A stretch of DNA of 64,000 bases from Xanthomonas sp. Leaf131 (lineage in GTDB: Bacteria; Pseudomonadota; Gammaproteobacteria; Xanthomonadales; Xanthomonadaceae), in contig NZ_LMOG01000019.1 in NCBI RefSeq assembly GCF_001423495.1, positions 94,699 to 158,698 of the forward strand, in the 5' to 3' direction. The stretch's first letter is position 1; each line of letters opens with the position of its first letter. Below the pieces are notes generated by a model. That model saw only the letters and a list, made by a program, of their open reading frames with translations. It did no database searches and had not been told where the DNA came from. Position numbers and translations under genes: made by a program. Positions 36,311 through 45,490 of the stretch are shown piece by piece.

Positions 36311-37654
36311 CTAGCGCGGTGTTTCCGTAGCCGCTCGCTGGCTGGCCGCGGCAGGCGCCAGTAACTGTTCGGCCAGGCCGCGATAGATCGGCGTCTTGCA
36401 CACCAGCCCGGACACCGCACGCGCAATCAGCACGGTGGCCAGGATCGGCAGCAGCATCTGGCTGGTGTCGGTGAGTTCCAGCGAGATCACCGCCGAGGTC
36501 AGCGGCGCCTGGGTCACGCCGGTCAGATACGCGCACATGCCCAGCAGCACGAAGGTGCGCGGGTCCACGCTGGGCATCAGCACCGACAGGTTGTGGCCGA
36601 TGCCGGCGCCCACCGCCAGCGCTGGCGAGAACAAGCCGCCCGGGATGCCCGCCAGGTACGAGACCAGATTGGCCACCAGCTTCATCAGCCCGAATTCGTG
36701 GCCGACCACCGCGTGCCCCTGCACCAGGCTGCGCGCCTGCTCGTAGCCGGTGCCAAACGCGCCTTGCCCGAACACCAACGCCAGGCCGACCAGGGCCACA
36801 CCGCAGAGTGCGGCCAGCAGCACCGGGTGCCGCTGGCGCAGTGCTGCCAACCAGCGCGGTTTGCCACTGACGCTGGCCAGCACCAGGCGCGCGAAGATGC
36901 CGCCGAGCAGACCGGCCACGCTGCCGCATAGCGCGATCGCCAGCCACGCCTGGCCCAGCGGCAAGGCCACCGCCACCTTGCCGAAATAGGTGTAGTTGCC
37001 CAACAGGCCCAGCGACACCACGCCACCGACGATCACCGCCGTGAGCAAGGTGCCGGAGAAGCGATGCTCGAAACGCCCGCTCAATTCTTCGATCGCAAAC
37101 ACCACCCCGGCCAGCGGCGTGTTGAACGCAGCCGCGATACCGGCGGCACCGCCAGCAAGCAGAAAATGCGAGAGTTCGCGCGGATCGTGAAACCCGAACC
37201 AGCGCCCGAATACGTGCATCAGGCTGGCGCCGACATGCACGGTGGGGCCTTCGCGGCCGACCGATGCGCCGCCGAGCAGCGACAAGGTGGTCAAGGCGAG
37301 CTTGCCGAGCGACACACGCAGCGACAGATTGGTTTCGCGAAACGCCGCATCCGGATGCTCCAGTGCGGCGATGACTTGCGGGATACCGCTGCCGCGCGTG
37401 GGCCGCATCGCGCCGGAGGTGAGCCAGGCCAGCAAGGCGAAGATGCCTGGCGTCAGCAGCAGTGCCCACCAGATCGAATGCGCGGTGATGCGCTGAAACA
37501 ACTGGAAGGCTGCATCGCTGGCCTTGGCGAAGACGATCGCCACCAGCGCCACCGCAATCGCGCCACCCCACAGTGCAGCGCGGCGACGCCAGCCTTCGCT
37601 GGATAACAGCGGCCGCAGCCGAAGCCGACGCGGCGAGGGATCAGAAGCAGACAT
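36311..37654 (-). CDS. ClC-family chloride/proton antiporter
   Basis: A 447-residue inner-membrane ClC protein. The selectivity signatures are present: GSGIPQ (88-93), GREGP (133-137) with the gating Glu135, and GIPGGLFSPALAVG in the second half. The internal proton glutamate of exchangers is also there, in FAIEELSGRF (Glu189-190, like E203 of E. coli ClC), which points to a Cl-/H+ antiporter rather than a channel. There is no CBS domain. The Met at 37654 gives a short basic N-terminus; an in-frame Met at 37720 is less likely. Converges with the Thx gene. Confidence 0.92.
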   Translation of the reverse strand: MSASDPSPRRLRLRPLLSSEGWRRRAALWGGAIAVALVAIVFAKASDAAFQLFQRITAHSIWWALLLTPGIFALLAWLTSGAMRPTRGSGIPQVIAALEHPDAAFRETNLSLRVSLGKLALTTLSLLGGASVGREGPTVHVGASLMHVFGRWFGFHDPRELSHFLLAGGAAGIAAAFNTPLAGVVFAIEELSGRFEHRFSGTLLTAVIVGGVVSLGLLGNYTYFGKVAVALPLGQAWLAIALCGSVAGLLGGIFARLVLASVSGKPRWLAALRQRHPVLLAALCGVALVGLALVFGQGAFGTGYEQARSLVQGHAVVGHEFGLMKLVANLVSYLAGIPGGLFSPALAVGAGIGHNLSVLMPSVDPRTFVLLGMCAYLTGVTQAPLTSAVISLELTDTSQMLLPILATVLIARAVSGLVCKTPIYRGLAEQLLAPAAASQRAATETPR

Positions 37655-37840
37655 GCCGCTATTGTCGCATCGACGCGCTGCGGCCGGGCCGTCTTGAAGT
37701 GACCGATAACCCAATTGCACTCACTGCCAGGCGTGTGCGGTCCGCGCTTGGTGCGGCATGCAACCACACTTGCCGGTGTTGAGCGCGCCGTTTGCGCTCC
37801 GGCTGACGTGCATCGGCGACATGTTGCCGGCGGTTCTCAC

Positions 37841-39151
37841 TCAGCGTGCGTCGGCCGGCGGCACGCGCAAGGCTGGCAACAAGGTGGCGGGATCGCCATC
37901 GTTGGGCGCGGCGGGAATTCCCAATAGCCGGGTCATCAGGGAATACACATCGACGTTGGCGAAACCCGGCAAGGTCTTGCCCTGCGCCAGATCCGGGCCC
38001 TGCGCCAGGAACACCGCACGCATCGACGGCAGCGCCGGATCGAACCCGTGCGAGCCGCGCATCTGATCGCGCGGGCGCTTGGCCAGTTTGTCCGGAAACA
38101 GCGCATCCCAGCCTTCGTGCATCTGGCACACGATCGGCGGAATGCGCGGGTGCGTGCCGTAGTGCCAGCGTGCGGGCAGCTCGGCCTTGCGCCAGCAGTC
38201 GTACTGCGCATGCGCACCGAGCAGGGTGGCTTCGGCGCGGGCCTGCTGCCCGGGCAAAGGATCGAAACTGATCACCTGACCTTCGGTGATGGCGGTGGCG
38301 ATGGTGGGCGGCGCCAGGTCTTCCACGCTGAGCGCATGCCCCGGCGCCACCTCCGCCATGCCGTGGTCGGAGACCACGATGATGTTGGTGCGGCTGCGCG
38401 TGCCGTTGCGCTGCATGCCGGCCAGCAACCGGCCGATGGCGCCATCCACCGCACGCACGCTGTCGGCGTATTCGCGCGATTCCGGGCCGTGATCGTGGCC
38501 GGCTTCGTCCACATGTTCGAAATAAAGCGTGACCAGGCGATTGGTGGCAGCGCCTGATGCGTCGAGCCAGCCCAGCACCTCGTCCACGCGCGCGTCCAGA
38601 CCGGTGCCTTCTTCGTAGTGGCGCCAGCGCGTGGGGCGCACGCCTGCAATCGCCGCCTCGCTGCCGGGCCACGACCAGGTCGCTGCATGCAGACCGTTGT
38701 TTTCGGCACCCACCCAGATCGGTTCACCGCCCCACCAGCGCGCATCGCCCACGGCGTCGGGCTTGCTCAGCCAGAAGCTGCCCAGCGCCGGGTCGCGCAT
38801 GCTGTTGTGCACGATGCCGTGGTGATCCGGGCGCAGGCCGGTGACCAGCGTGTAGTGATTGGGAAAGGTCAGCGACGGGTACGACGGCGTCATCCAGCGC
38901 GCACGCACGCCCTGGTGCGCGAGCTGCGACAAATGCGGGGTGATGCCGCGATCGAGCATGTCGGCGCGCAGGCCGTCGATGGAAATCAGCAGCAGGGGAT
39001 GCGGCGTGTCGCTGGCTGGCGTAGCTGCCGTGACCGACGCTGTGGAAACGGCCGCTGGTGCAACTGGTGCGCTGCGCGGCGGTACGCTGCTGGTACAGGC
39101 CGTGAGCAGCGCAAGCGCCGTGGCGGCGAACACAAAACGTCGATCGATCAT
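37841..39151 (-). CDS. Nucleotide pyrophosphatase/phosphodiesterase (NPP) lipoprotein
   Basis: A 436-residue alkaline-phosphatase-superfamily enzyme, exported as a lipoprotein (lipobox LLTACTS, Cys19). It hydrolyses nucleotide and other phosphodiesters in the periplasm with two zinc ions. The active site matches the structurally known Xanthomonas NPP with a constant offset of five: Asp59 (ISIDGLRADML), the nucleophile Thr95 (PSLTFPNHYTLVTG), Asn116, Asp215 and His219 (EHVDEAGHDHGPE), Asp262-His263 (VVSDHGMAEV). A later His in GSHGFD completes the site. This is one of the surest genus markers in the window. It follows the ClC gene upstream in the same direction, 186 bp apart. Confidence 0.95.
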   Translation of the reverse strand: MIDRRFVFAATALALLTACTSSVPPRSAPVAPAAVSTASVTAATPASDTPHPLLLISIDGLRADMLDRGITPHLSQLAHQGVRARWMTPSYPSLTFPNHYTLVTGLRPDHHGIVHNSMRDPALGSFWLSKPDAVGDARWWGGEPIWVGAENNGLHAATWSWPGSEAAIAGVRPTRWRHYEEGTGLDARVDEVLGWLDASGAATNRLVTLYFEHVDEAGHDHGPESREYADSVRAVDGAIGRLLAGMQRNGTRSRTNIIVVSDHGMAEVAPGHALSVEDLAPPTIATAITEGQVISFDPLPGQQARAEATLLGAHAQYDCWRKAELPARWHYGTHPRIPPIVCQMHEGWDALFPDKLAKRPRDQMRGSHGFDPALPSMRAVFLAQGPDLAQGKTLPGFANVDVYSLMTRLLGIPAAPNDGDPATLLPALRVPPADAR

Positions 39152-39187
39152 TGCGCCAGTTTACGGCGTGGCAATGACTTCGCGAAG

Positions 39188-39733
39188 TCAGCGCGTGTGG
39201 CGCGCGGCGGGTTCGGCGAACAGGTCGTCGGCAGCTGCGCTCTGGCGCGGCGACCAGCCTTCCAGCTGCAACAACGCGTGCTTGGTCGGCAGGCCGCCAC
39301 CGAAGCCGGTCAACGCACCATTGGCGCCGATCACGCGATGGCAGGGCAGCACGATCGGCAATGGATTGCGTCCATTCGCAGCGCCGACCGCGCGGCTGGC
39401 GGCGGGGCGTCCCACCGCATGCGCCAGCTGCGCATAGCTCCAGGTCTGCCCGAACGGAATCTGCGCCAGCGTGTGCCAGACCTGCAGCTGAAACGGCGTG
39501 CCGGTGGGTCTCAGCGGCAGATCGAAACTGCGCCGCCCGCCATGCAGATAATCGAGTAATTGCTCGCGTGCCTCGCGTACCAACGGTGCATCGGGATCAT
39601 GCAACCAACGCGCGCGGCCCACTGCGTCGTAGCGATTCTGCGCGAACAGGATGTGGTGCACGCCGGCATGATCGGCGGCCACGCTGAGTGCGCCGATCGG
39701 CGAGGGAAAGGTGTCGTAATACAACGTGCTCAT
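39188..39733 (-). CDS. ogt: Methylated-DNA--protein-cysteine methyltransferase
   Basis: A 181-residue suicide enzyme that takes alkyl groups from O6-alkylguanine. The acceptor is Cys131 in IVLPCHRVIG; the helix-turn-helix segment (TWSYAQLAHAVGRPAASRAVGAANGRNP, about 97-124) precedes it. The start overlaps the stop of the Ada-AlkA gene by 4 bp (ATGA), so both are translated from one message. The Met at 39733 gives the standard Ogt length; residues upstream belong to the preceding gene in another frame. Confidence 0.95.
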   Translation of the reverse strand: MSTLYYDTFPSPIGALSVAADHAGVHHILFAQNRYDAVGRARWLHDPDAPLVREAREQLLDYLHGGRRSFDLPLRPTGTPFQLQVWHTLAQIPFGQTWSYAQLAHAVGRPAASRAVGAANGRNPLPIVLPCHRVIGANGALTGFGGGLPTKHALLQLEGWSPRQSAAADDLFAEPAARHTR

Positions 39734-41193
39734 GAATGGGTGTCCTTGCGATCGACAGCGAGATGCCACAGGTGCAATACAGCGTAGGCGCGCCACGGAC
39801 GCCACGCCTGCGAGCGCGCTTCGGTGGCACGCTCGCTCAGGCGCTCGGGCGTGCCGAGCACTTGTTGCAGGATCAGGTCGCCGGCCGGAAACGCATCCGG
39901 ATGCGATAGCGCACGCATGGCGACGTACTGCGCAGTCCACGGCCCGATGCCCGGCAACGCAGTACACGCGGCGATGAAGTCGGGCAGGCGCTGGCCGGCG
40001 CCGAACTGCAGCCGCCCTTGCGCGCATGCCGACGCCAACGCACGCAACGTGGCGGCGCGTGCACGTGGCAGGCCGAGGTGTTCCAACGGCGCCTCGGCCA
40101 GCTGTTCCGGCGTGGGAAAGATGCGATCCAGGCCCGGTGGCATGTCGACATGACGACCGCCATGGCGCTCGACCAGCCGCGCCGCCAGCGTCGCCGCACC
40201 GGCCACGCTGATCTGCTGGCCCAGCACCGCGCGCACCGCCACTTCAAAGCCATCCCAGCCGCCTGGTACACGCAGGCCGGGGCGGCGCGCGATCGCCTCG
40301 GCCAGCAGCGGCTCGGACGCCAGCGTGGCGTGCACGGCCTGCAGATCCGCATCCAGATCGAACAACCGGCGCACGCGGCGCACGATCTGCGGAATCTGGC
40401 GCGGGTCGGTCGCGCCGATGCGCAGCAATAACTCCGCACGCTGCGGCGCTGCGCTGACGTCGATCAAGGTCGCGTTGCCCGGCGTGCCGATCACGCGTCG
40501 GTAGCCGCCGGCGTCGACCTGCTCGATGCCGGGAATCGCACGCCGCTGCAGAAACGCCAGCATTGCCGGCAGATCCAGCGGCGGACGATAGCCGAGCCGT
40601 AAGGTCAGCTCGCCGCCCGGCACCTCGGTGCGCTGCTTGCGCAAGGCCGATGGCGGCATGCCGCAGCCATCCAGAAACGCGGCGTTGAAGCGACGCAGGC
40701 TGTTGAAGCCGGCCGCCAGTGCGACCTCGGTGACCGGCAATGCGGTCTCGGTCAGCAGCTGCTTGGCCAGCAGCAGCCGGCGCGTGCCATGCACCTGGAT
40801 CGGGGTGGCACCGAGCTGCTGCACGAATTGACGTTGCAACTGACGCGCACTCAAGCCCACCGCATCGGCCAGCGTCTGCACCGGCTGCTCCTGCAGGGCG
40901 CCTTCGGCAATCATCGCCAACGCACGCTGCACGCTTTCTTCGCCCAGATGCTGCTGCGCCTGCGGCGACAGTTCCGGCCGGCAGCGCAGGCACGGCCGAT
41001 AACCGGCCGCACTGGCCGCTGCCGCGCTGGGGTAATAGCTGATGTTGCCCGGTTTGGGCGGCGGTGCCGGGCAGACCGGGCGGCAATAGATGCCGGTGCT
41101 GCGCACGGCAGTGAAGAACAGCCCATCGAAGCGCGCATCGCGCGCCAACCGGGCGCGGTCGCATTGGAGTCGGTCGGGTGTGACGGTCTGCAT
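39730..41193 (-). CDS. Ada-AlkA fusion: methylphosphotriester sensor, AraC activator and 3-methyladenine glycosylase
   Basis: A 487-residue fusion. Residues 1-80 are the Ada zinc domain, with Cys37, Cys41, Cys68 and Cys71 (IYCRPVCPA, PCLRCRPE); Cys37 is the methyl acceptor. Residues about 85-187 are an AraC-type double helix-turn-helix (TLADAVGLSARQLQRQFVQQLG). Residues about 195-480 are an AlkA glycosylase with the helix-hairpin-helix LPGIGPWTAQYVAM and catalytic Asp439 (FPAGD). One protein thus senses methyl damage, activates transcription and removes alkylated bases, while the overlapping ogt gene supplies the guanine methyltransferase. This is a compact adaptive response. Confidence 0.95.
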   Translation of the reverse strand: MQTVTPDRLQCDRARLARDARFDGLFFTAVRSTGIYCRPVCPAPPPKPGNISYYPSAAAASAAGYRPCLRCRPELSPQAQQHLGEESVQRALAMIAEGALQEQPVQTLADAVGLSARQLQRQFVQQLGATPIQVHGTRRLLLAKQLLTETALPVTEVALAAGFNSLRRFNAAFLDGCGMPPSALRKQRTEVPGGELTLRLGYRPPLDLPAMLAFLQRRAIPGIEQVDAGGYRRVIGTPGNATLIDVSAAPQRAELLLRIGATDPRQIPQIVRRVRRLFDLDADLQAVHATLASEPLLAEAIARRPGLRVPGGWDGFEVAVRAVLGQQISVAGAATLAARLVERHGGRHVDMPPGLDRIFPTPEQLAEAPLEHLGLPRARAATLRALASACAQGRLQFGAGQRLPDFIAACTALPGIGPWTAQYVAMRALSHPDAFPAGDLILQQVLGTPERLSERATEARSQAWRPWRAYAVLHLWHLAVDRKDTHS

Positions 41194-41340
41194 GGCGCCA
41201 GTCTATGCGCTCGTCTCGACCCCGGCTGGCCGTTTTCGGACAGCGCTGCGCTGGGCGACCGTGTTCATGGCTGGGTCAAACGATCGACCCATTCAGCCAT
41301 AGACTGAAGGTGATCTCCGTCGCGGTCCGTGTGCTACCTC

Positions 41341-42516
41341 ATGCTGAAACTGCTCGGTCTCTCTCTCTCGTGCGTGCTGGCGCTGTCTGGCTGCAATCGC
41401 ACCGGCACCTCGGCGGATGCGGCGGGTGCGCAGCAGAACGGCGCGGGGCAGGCGGGCGATGGCGACCACATGGTGTCGGTGGATACGCCCGAGCCGGTGG
41501 CGCCGCCGCCGCGCCCGCGTGCGCAAGTGGGCGAGGCGGGATGGCCGCAGGCGGAGCTGGAAGCGGGCAAGGCCTGGATCAGTTGCGCCACCGATTACAG
41601 CAGCGCCGCTGGCGACGGCACGCTGCTGCCGGCGCTGGATCGCGCCAGTGTGGAGGCTGCGCTGGCGCCATGTCGCGACACCGGCCTGCTGCGGGTGCGC
41701 TACGTTGGCAAGATCAACGCCGGCTTCGCTGCGTTGGTGTGGCGGCTGGCGGCGGTGGCCGAACAACTGCGGTTACCGCATCGCATCCTGGATCTGGATT
41801 CCAGCGGCGGGCAGGTGGAAGCGGCGATCCGCGCCGGCGATGTGATTGGCGAATCCAACTGGACCATCTGGGTGCGCGAAGGCTCGATCTGCCACAGCGC
41901 CTGCGTGTTTGTGCTGGCCGCCGGCGACAACCGGTTGGTGGCCGGCAAGATCGGCATCCATCGCATGATGCGGATCAGCTCCAAGGCCACCTCGCGCGCC
42001 GAGCTCAATCGCGAATTGCGCGAGGTCTACGGCAACGTCAAGGACTATCTGGAGCGCAACGGCGTGGCAGTGGCGGTGGCCGATCTGATGATGACCGTGC
42101 CCAACCGCAGCCTGCGCCTGCTCACGATGGATGAGCTGCGCGAGTACGGGCTGGACGGCACCAACGCGGTGCAGGACGACCTGGAGCGTATCCGTCAGAT
42201 GCGCAAGTGCGGCGATGCCTTCGTGCGCCGCAAGGATGCCTTCCTGGTCGCCTTCGATCAGAAGTGCAAGGGCGAGGGTGCCGATCTGGAGGCGGTCAAC
42301 GCCTGCGGGCTGGCCCTGAAGCAGCGCTTCGGTTTCCCGGATGCGGCCTGCCCGGAAGAAAGCCCGCTGGCCGAAACCGATGCCGCCGCGTTGCCGGCGG
42401 CGACCGACCCGGCGGAGGCCGCGGCGGCAGACACCGACCTCGCCACGCCGACGACCGCACCGGCAGCCGAGTCGGCCTCCGAGGCTGCGCCGCCACCCGT
42501 TCACAGCGAAGGCTGA
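41341..42516 (+). CDS. Lipoprotein with ClpP/crotonase-like domain
   Basis: A 391-residue exported lipoprotein (lipobox ALSGCNR, Cys18). After a Pro-rich linker (about 40-65), residues 115-260 have the ClpP/SppA-type fold seen in predicted periplasmic proteins of the COG3904 kind: RILDLDSSGGQVEAAIRAGDVI, then ICHSACVFVLAAGDNRLV with Ser186, and KIGIHRM with His207. The C-terminal 50 residues are a low-complexity Ala/Pro/Glu tail. Whether it is an active peptidase is unknown. The ATG at 41341 gives a proper signal sequence; a GTG at 41329 is in frame. It is divergent from the Ada-AlkA gene. Confidence 0.75.
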   Translation: MLKLLGLSLSCVLALSGCNRTGTSADAAGAQQNGAGQAGDGDHMVSVDTPEPVAPPPRPRAQVGEAGWPQAELEAGKAWISCATDYSSAAGDGTLLPALDRASVEAALAPCRDTGLLRVRYVGKINAGFAALVWRLAAVAEQLRLPHRILDLDSSGGQVEAAIRAGDVIGESNWTIWVREGSICHSACVFVLAAGDNRLVAGKIGIHRMMRISSKATSRAELNRELREVYGNVKDYLERNGVAVAVADLMMTVPNRSLRLLTMDELREYGLDGTNAVQDDLERIRQMRKCGDAFVRRKDAFLVAFDQKCKGEGADLEAVNACGLALKQRFGFPDAACPEESPLAETDAAALPAATDPAEAAAADTDLATPTTAPAAESASEAAPPPVHSEG

Positions 42517-42580
42517 GCTTCACGCGCACCGCACCGCCCGCTGCCTATCGTCGCTGCAGACAACGGAGCCGGGGGGCAAC

Positions 42581-42829
42581 ATGATCGGGAAAACGAAAGG
42601 AATTATGCGAGCGTACCTGCCATCGGTATTGCTGGTGCTGGGCGGGTTCGGGGTTGCCGAAGTGTTGCAGGCGATTGCCGCAGCCAAACAGGTGCAATGG
42701 CCAGCGACCCTGGCGATGTGGCTGAGCCTGGTCGCGTTGATCGCGGCCACCGCGCGCGCGCTGTGGATCAGCTGGCGGCTATGGCGACCGCGGGGCGTGG
42801 TGACCGTGCCGCCTGGCGGCGAGGCCTGA
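42581..42829 (+). CDS. Small membrane protein, 82 aa
   Basis: A short inner-membrane protein with two predicted helices (about residues 12-32 and 43-66) and a basic end; I do not recognise a family. The ATG at 42581 has a G-rich ribosome binding stretch (GAGCCGGGGG) upstream. It lies 64 nt after the lipoprotein gene and may be cotranscribed. Confidence 0.6.
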   Translation: MIGKTKGIMRAYLPSVLLVLGGFGVAEVLQAIAAAKQVQWPATLAMWLSLVALIAATARALWISWRLWRPRGVVTVPPGGEA

Positions 42830-43012
42830 TCTGCCGGCCGTTTGCAGAGAAACTGTGTTCGGCTGCGCATGAGGTCGATGCGCAACGGCGTTGCTGGTTC
42901 GACGCAATAGCCTTGGCAGGCTCTAGACTGCGACCGACACGCTCCAGACTGCTATTCCGTCGCATCCACCGTGCGGCGATTCTCTTTTGATACGCATAAG
43001 GTGATCTACCCC

Positions 43013-43555
43013 ATGTTCCGTCCTCGTTTGCTTGCCGTGCTGGTGTTGGCTCCGTCGCTGGTCTTCGCACAACACCCTCAGACCGCCGCGCGTCCGGCCG
43101 CCGCGCCCGTTGCTGGCGGAACCACGGCTGCCGGAGCAACCGCAGCCACGCCTGCCGCCAGCGCCGCGCAGCAAGCGCAGCTGGTCAAGCAGAACACCGA
43201 GATGACGCAGGCCGCGTTGCGCGTTGCGCAGATGGTCGATGGCAACCAGGTCGCCCCGTTGTGGGACGGCGCCTCCACGGTCGCCAAGACGGCGGTCAAG
43301 CGCGATGTCTTCGTCAGCCAGATCGGCGCCGAGCGCGCACGCCTTGGGGCGGTGGTCGGACGTGGGCAGGGCTCGGTGACACGGGTCAAGTACGGTCCCG
43401 GTGCGCAGGTACCGGAAGGCCTGTACATCAACGTCAGTTTCCCGACCCGCTTTGCCAAGGCCCAGCAACCGGTGCGCGAGCTGGTGTCGTTCCGCCTGGA
43501 TGAAGACAAGACCTGGCGGCTGGCCGGTTACAGCCTGCGCGCGTCGGTCAAGTGA
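43013..43555 (+). CDS. Secreted DUF4019 protein
   Basis: A 180-residue exported protein. Signal peptide about 1-20 (LAVLVLAPSLVFAQ), then an Ala/Thr/Pro-rich low-complexity linker to about residue 57. The rest (about 58-180: AALRVAQMVDGNQVAPLWDGAS ... VFVSQIGAERARLGAV ... YINVSFPTRFAK ... WRLAGYSLR) fits DUF4019, a small periplasmic fold related to NTF2-like domains. Function is unknown. The Met at 43013 starts the signal peptide; a Met at 42971 would add a non-hydrophobic extension. Confidence 0.75.
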   Translation: MFRPRLLAVLVLAPSLVFAQHPQTAARPAAAPVAGGTTAAGATAATPAASAAQQAQLVKQNTEMTQAALRVAQMVDGNQVAPLWDGASTVAKTAVKRDVFVSQIGAERARLGAVVGRGQGSVTRVKYGPGAQVPEGLYINVSFPTRFAKAQQPVRELVSFRLDEDKTWRLAGYSLRASVK

Positions 43556-43580
43556 TGTTGCATCTCATCGGGAATCTGGC

Positions 43581-43982
43581 GTGGAATTGACGATCGAACT
43601 AAAGATGCTGGGCTGGGCGATGGTGCTCGGCCTGGTGCAATTGCTGGCCGCCTCGGCCAGCATGACCGCACAGCGCGGCACCAAGTGGAATGCCAGTGCC
43701 CGCGATGGCGAGACCAAACCGCTGACTGGCGTTGCAGCGCGCCTGGATCGCGCCTTCCGCAACTATCAGGAAACCTTTCCGATCTTCGCCGTCGCCGTGC
43801 TGGCGGTGAGCGTGGCCGGACGTACCAGCGCAGACACCGCACTCGCCGTGCAGCTGTATGTGTGGGCGCGCGTGGCCTACGTGCCGGTGTATGCGCTGGG
43901 CATTCCTTACCTGCGCAGTGCGATCTGGGTGGTGTCGTTCTGGGGCATCGTCAAGCTGGTGCGGGCGTTGCTGGGCTGGTGA
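43581..43982 (+). CDS. MAPEG-family membrane protein
   Basis: A 133-residue inner-membrane protein with four predicted helices of the MAPEG family (membrane-associated eicosanoid and glutathione metabolism). Typical are LDRAFRNYQETFPIFAVAVLAV (about 53-74) and VYALGIPYLRSAIWVVSFWG near the end. Bacterial members often have no defined activity. The start is taken as GTG at 43581, which gives VELTIELKMLGWA; an ATG at 43605 would cut into the first helix. Confidence 0.8.
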   Translation: MELTIELKMLGWAMVLGLVQLLAASASMTAQRGTKWNASARDGETKPLTGVAARLDRAFRNYQETFPIFAVAVLAVSVAGRTSADTALAVQLYVWARVAYVPVYALGIPYLRSAIWVVSFWGIVKLVRALLGW

Positions 43983-44018
43983 CGCGCTGTGTGCTGCGTT
44001 CGCGCTGACGCCTGGCAA

Positions 44019-44050
44019 GTGGCTGATAAAGCTAGCGAGAGAGCGCCTGA
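44019..44050 (+). repeat. Decayed left end of a MITE-like element
   Basis: GTGGCTGATAAAGCTAGCGA followed by GAGAGCGCCTGA resembles the left end of the element at 7429 (GCGGCTAACAACACCTAGCG then AGTGAGCGCCTGT). Similarity extends over about 30 bases with several mismatches. No partner end is seen nearby. Confidence 0.45.
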
Positions 44051-44156
44051 TTGCTACGGTGGTATTTCATCTATTCCCGTTGCGGCTTGATCCTGATCAA
44101 GGCCAGTCACCACCACTGCCGCTAAACTAAGCGCATCGGTGGTGGCGGAGCGCAGC

Positions 44157-45335
44157 ATGCAATCGGTGGATATCGCGGTCATTGGTGCGGGGCCGGTCGG
44201 CCTGAGTTTTGCGCGGTCGTTGGCCGGCAGTGGTCTGTCGGTGGTGGTGGTCGATCAGCAAACCCGCGCGCAACTCGCCGATCCCGCCTTCGACGGACGC
44301 GAGATTGCGTTGACGCACGCCTCGCGCATGCTCTTGGAGCAACTGGGGATCTGGCAGCAGTTTCCCGGCGATGCGATCTCGCCGCTGCGCGATGCACGCG
44401 TCATGGATGGGCACTCGCACTGTGCATTGACCTTCGCCGCCTCCGCACGCAGTGCCGGCGATCTGGGCTGGCTGGTGCCCAACCATTTGATCCGTCGCGC
44501 GGCCTGGCAGGCCGTGCAGACACAGCCTGGGTTGGACATCCGTTGCGGTTGCACGCTGCAGGCCGTGCAGCAGCGTAGCGACCGCGTGGTGCTGCAGCTA
44601 TCCGATGGGGACACGGTGTCGGCGCGCCTGTTGGTCGCGGCAGACAGCCGGTTTTCCAGCACGCGGCGCGTGCTCGGCATCGGTGCGCACCTGCGCGATT
44701 TCGGCAAGAGCATGCTGGTGTGCCGCATGTCTCATGCGCTGCCGCATCGGCAGGCGGCGTGGGAGTGGTTTGGCTATGGCAAGACGCTGGCGTTATTGCC
44801 GCTGCAGGGCAACCGCGCTGGCGCAGTGCTGACACTGCCGCCGCGGCAGATAGAGGCGTTGCTGGCGATGAACGAGGCAGACTTCAGCACAGCGGTCACC
44901 GAGGCATTCGAACATCGGCTCGGCCCGATGCGGCAGGACGGCAGCCGGCATGCCTATCCGCTGGTGGCGGCATACGCGCAGCGTTTCGTGGCCGAGCGTG
45001 CCGCGTTGATCGGCGATGCGGCAGTGGGTATGCATCCGGTCACTGCGCACGGTTTCAACTTCGGATTGCAGGGCCAGGCACGCCTGGCCGAGCGCGTGCG
45101 TGCCGCTGCAGGTGCCGGGCGCGATATCGGCGCCGCCTCGCTCTTGCACGGCTACGAACGCGCGCATCGCCTGGCGACGCGGCCGTTGTACGAAGCGACC
45201 AATGCGCTGGCCGCGCTGTACACCGACGATCGCGCGCCGGCACGTTTGCTGCGGCGTGGCGCCTTGCGTGCGGCGCATGCGGTGGCACCGTTCAAACAGG
45301 CGATTGCGGCGCATTTGACGCAGCGGAGCGTTTGA
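44157..45335 (+). CDS. ubiM: FAD-dependent ubiquinone-biosynthesis hydroxylase, probably UbiM
   Basis: A 392-residue flavoprotein of the UbiH/UbiF/VisC/Coq6 family. The FAD dinucleotide fold is VDIAVIGAGPVGLSFARSLAGSGLSVVVVDQQ (about 4-35), followed by FDGREIALTHASRMLLEQLGIW, and the second FAD motif ALIGDAAVGMHPVTAHGFNFGLQG (about 283-306). These monooxygenases hydroxylate the quinone ring. The FDGREIALTH and LGWLVPNHLIR segments fit the UbiM branch best, but other members cannot be excluded. The ATG at 44157 has GGAG eight bases upstream; an in-frame GTG at 44139 is an alternative. Confidence 0.75.
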   Translation: MQSVDIAVIGAGPVGLSFARSLAGSGLSVVVVDQQTRAQLADPAFDGREIALTHASRMLLEQLGIWQQFPGDAISPLRDARVMDGHSHCALTFAASARSAGDLGWLVPNHLIRRAAWQAVQTQPGLDIRCGCTLQAVQQRSDRVVLQLSDGDTVSARLLVAADSRFSSTRRVLGIGAHLRDFGKSMLVCRMSHALPHRQAAWEWFGYGKTLALLPLQGNRAGAVLTLPPRQIEALLAMNEADFSTAVTEAFEHRLGPMRQDGSRHAYPLVAAYAQRFVAERAALIGDAAVGMHPVTAHGFNFGLQGQARLAERVRAAAGAGRDIGAASLLHGYERAHRLATRPLYEATNALAALYTDDRAPARLLRRGALRAAHAVAPFKQAIAAHLTQRSV

Positions 45336-45490
45336 AGCGTTGACGTGATTGCGGTGAAGCAGTAAGTGCCGCGCCATGGTGTTTGATCGCGCTGCAAGGG
45401 CCTTCAATGCGCGAGCGGACAGGATGGCCAGCCGATCGCTCGGGGTTGCTCGCGCTGTAATCAGGCTGCCTGTAGACAAGCAGACGGCTA

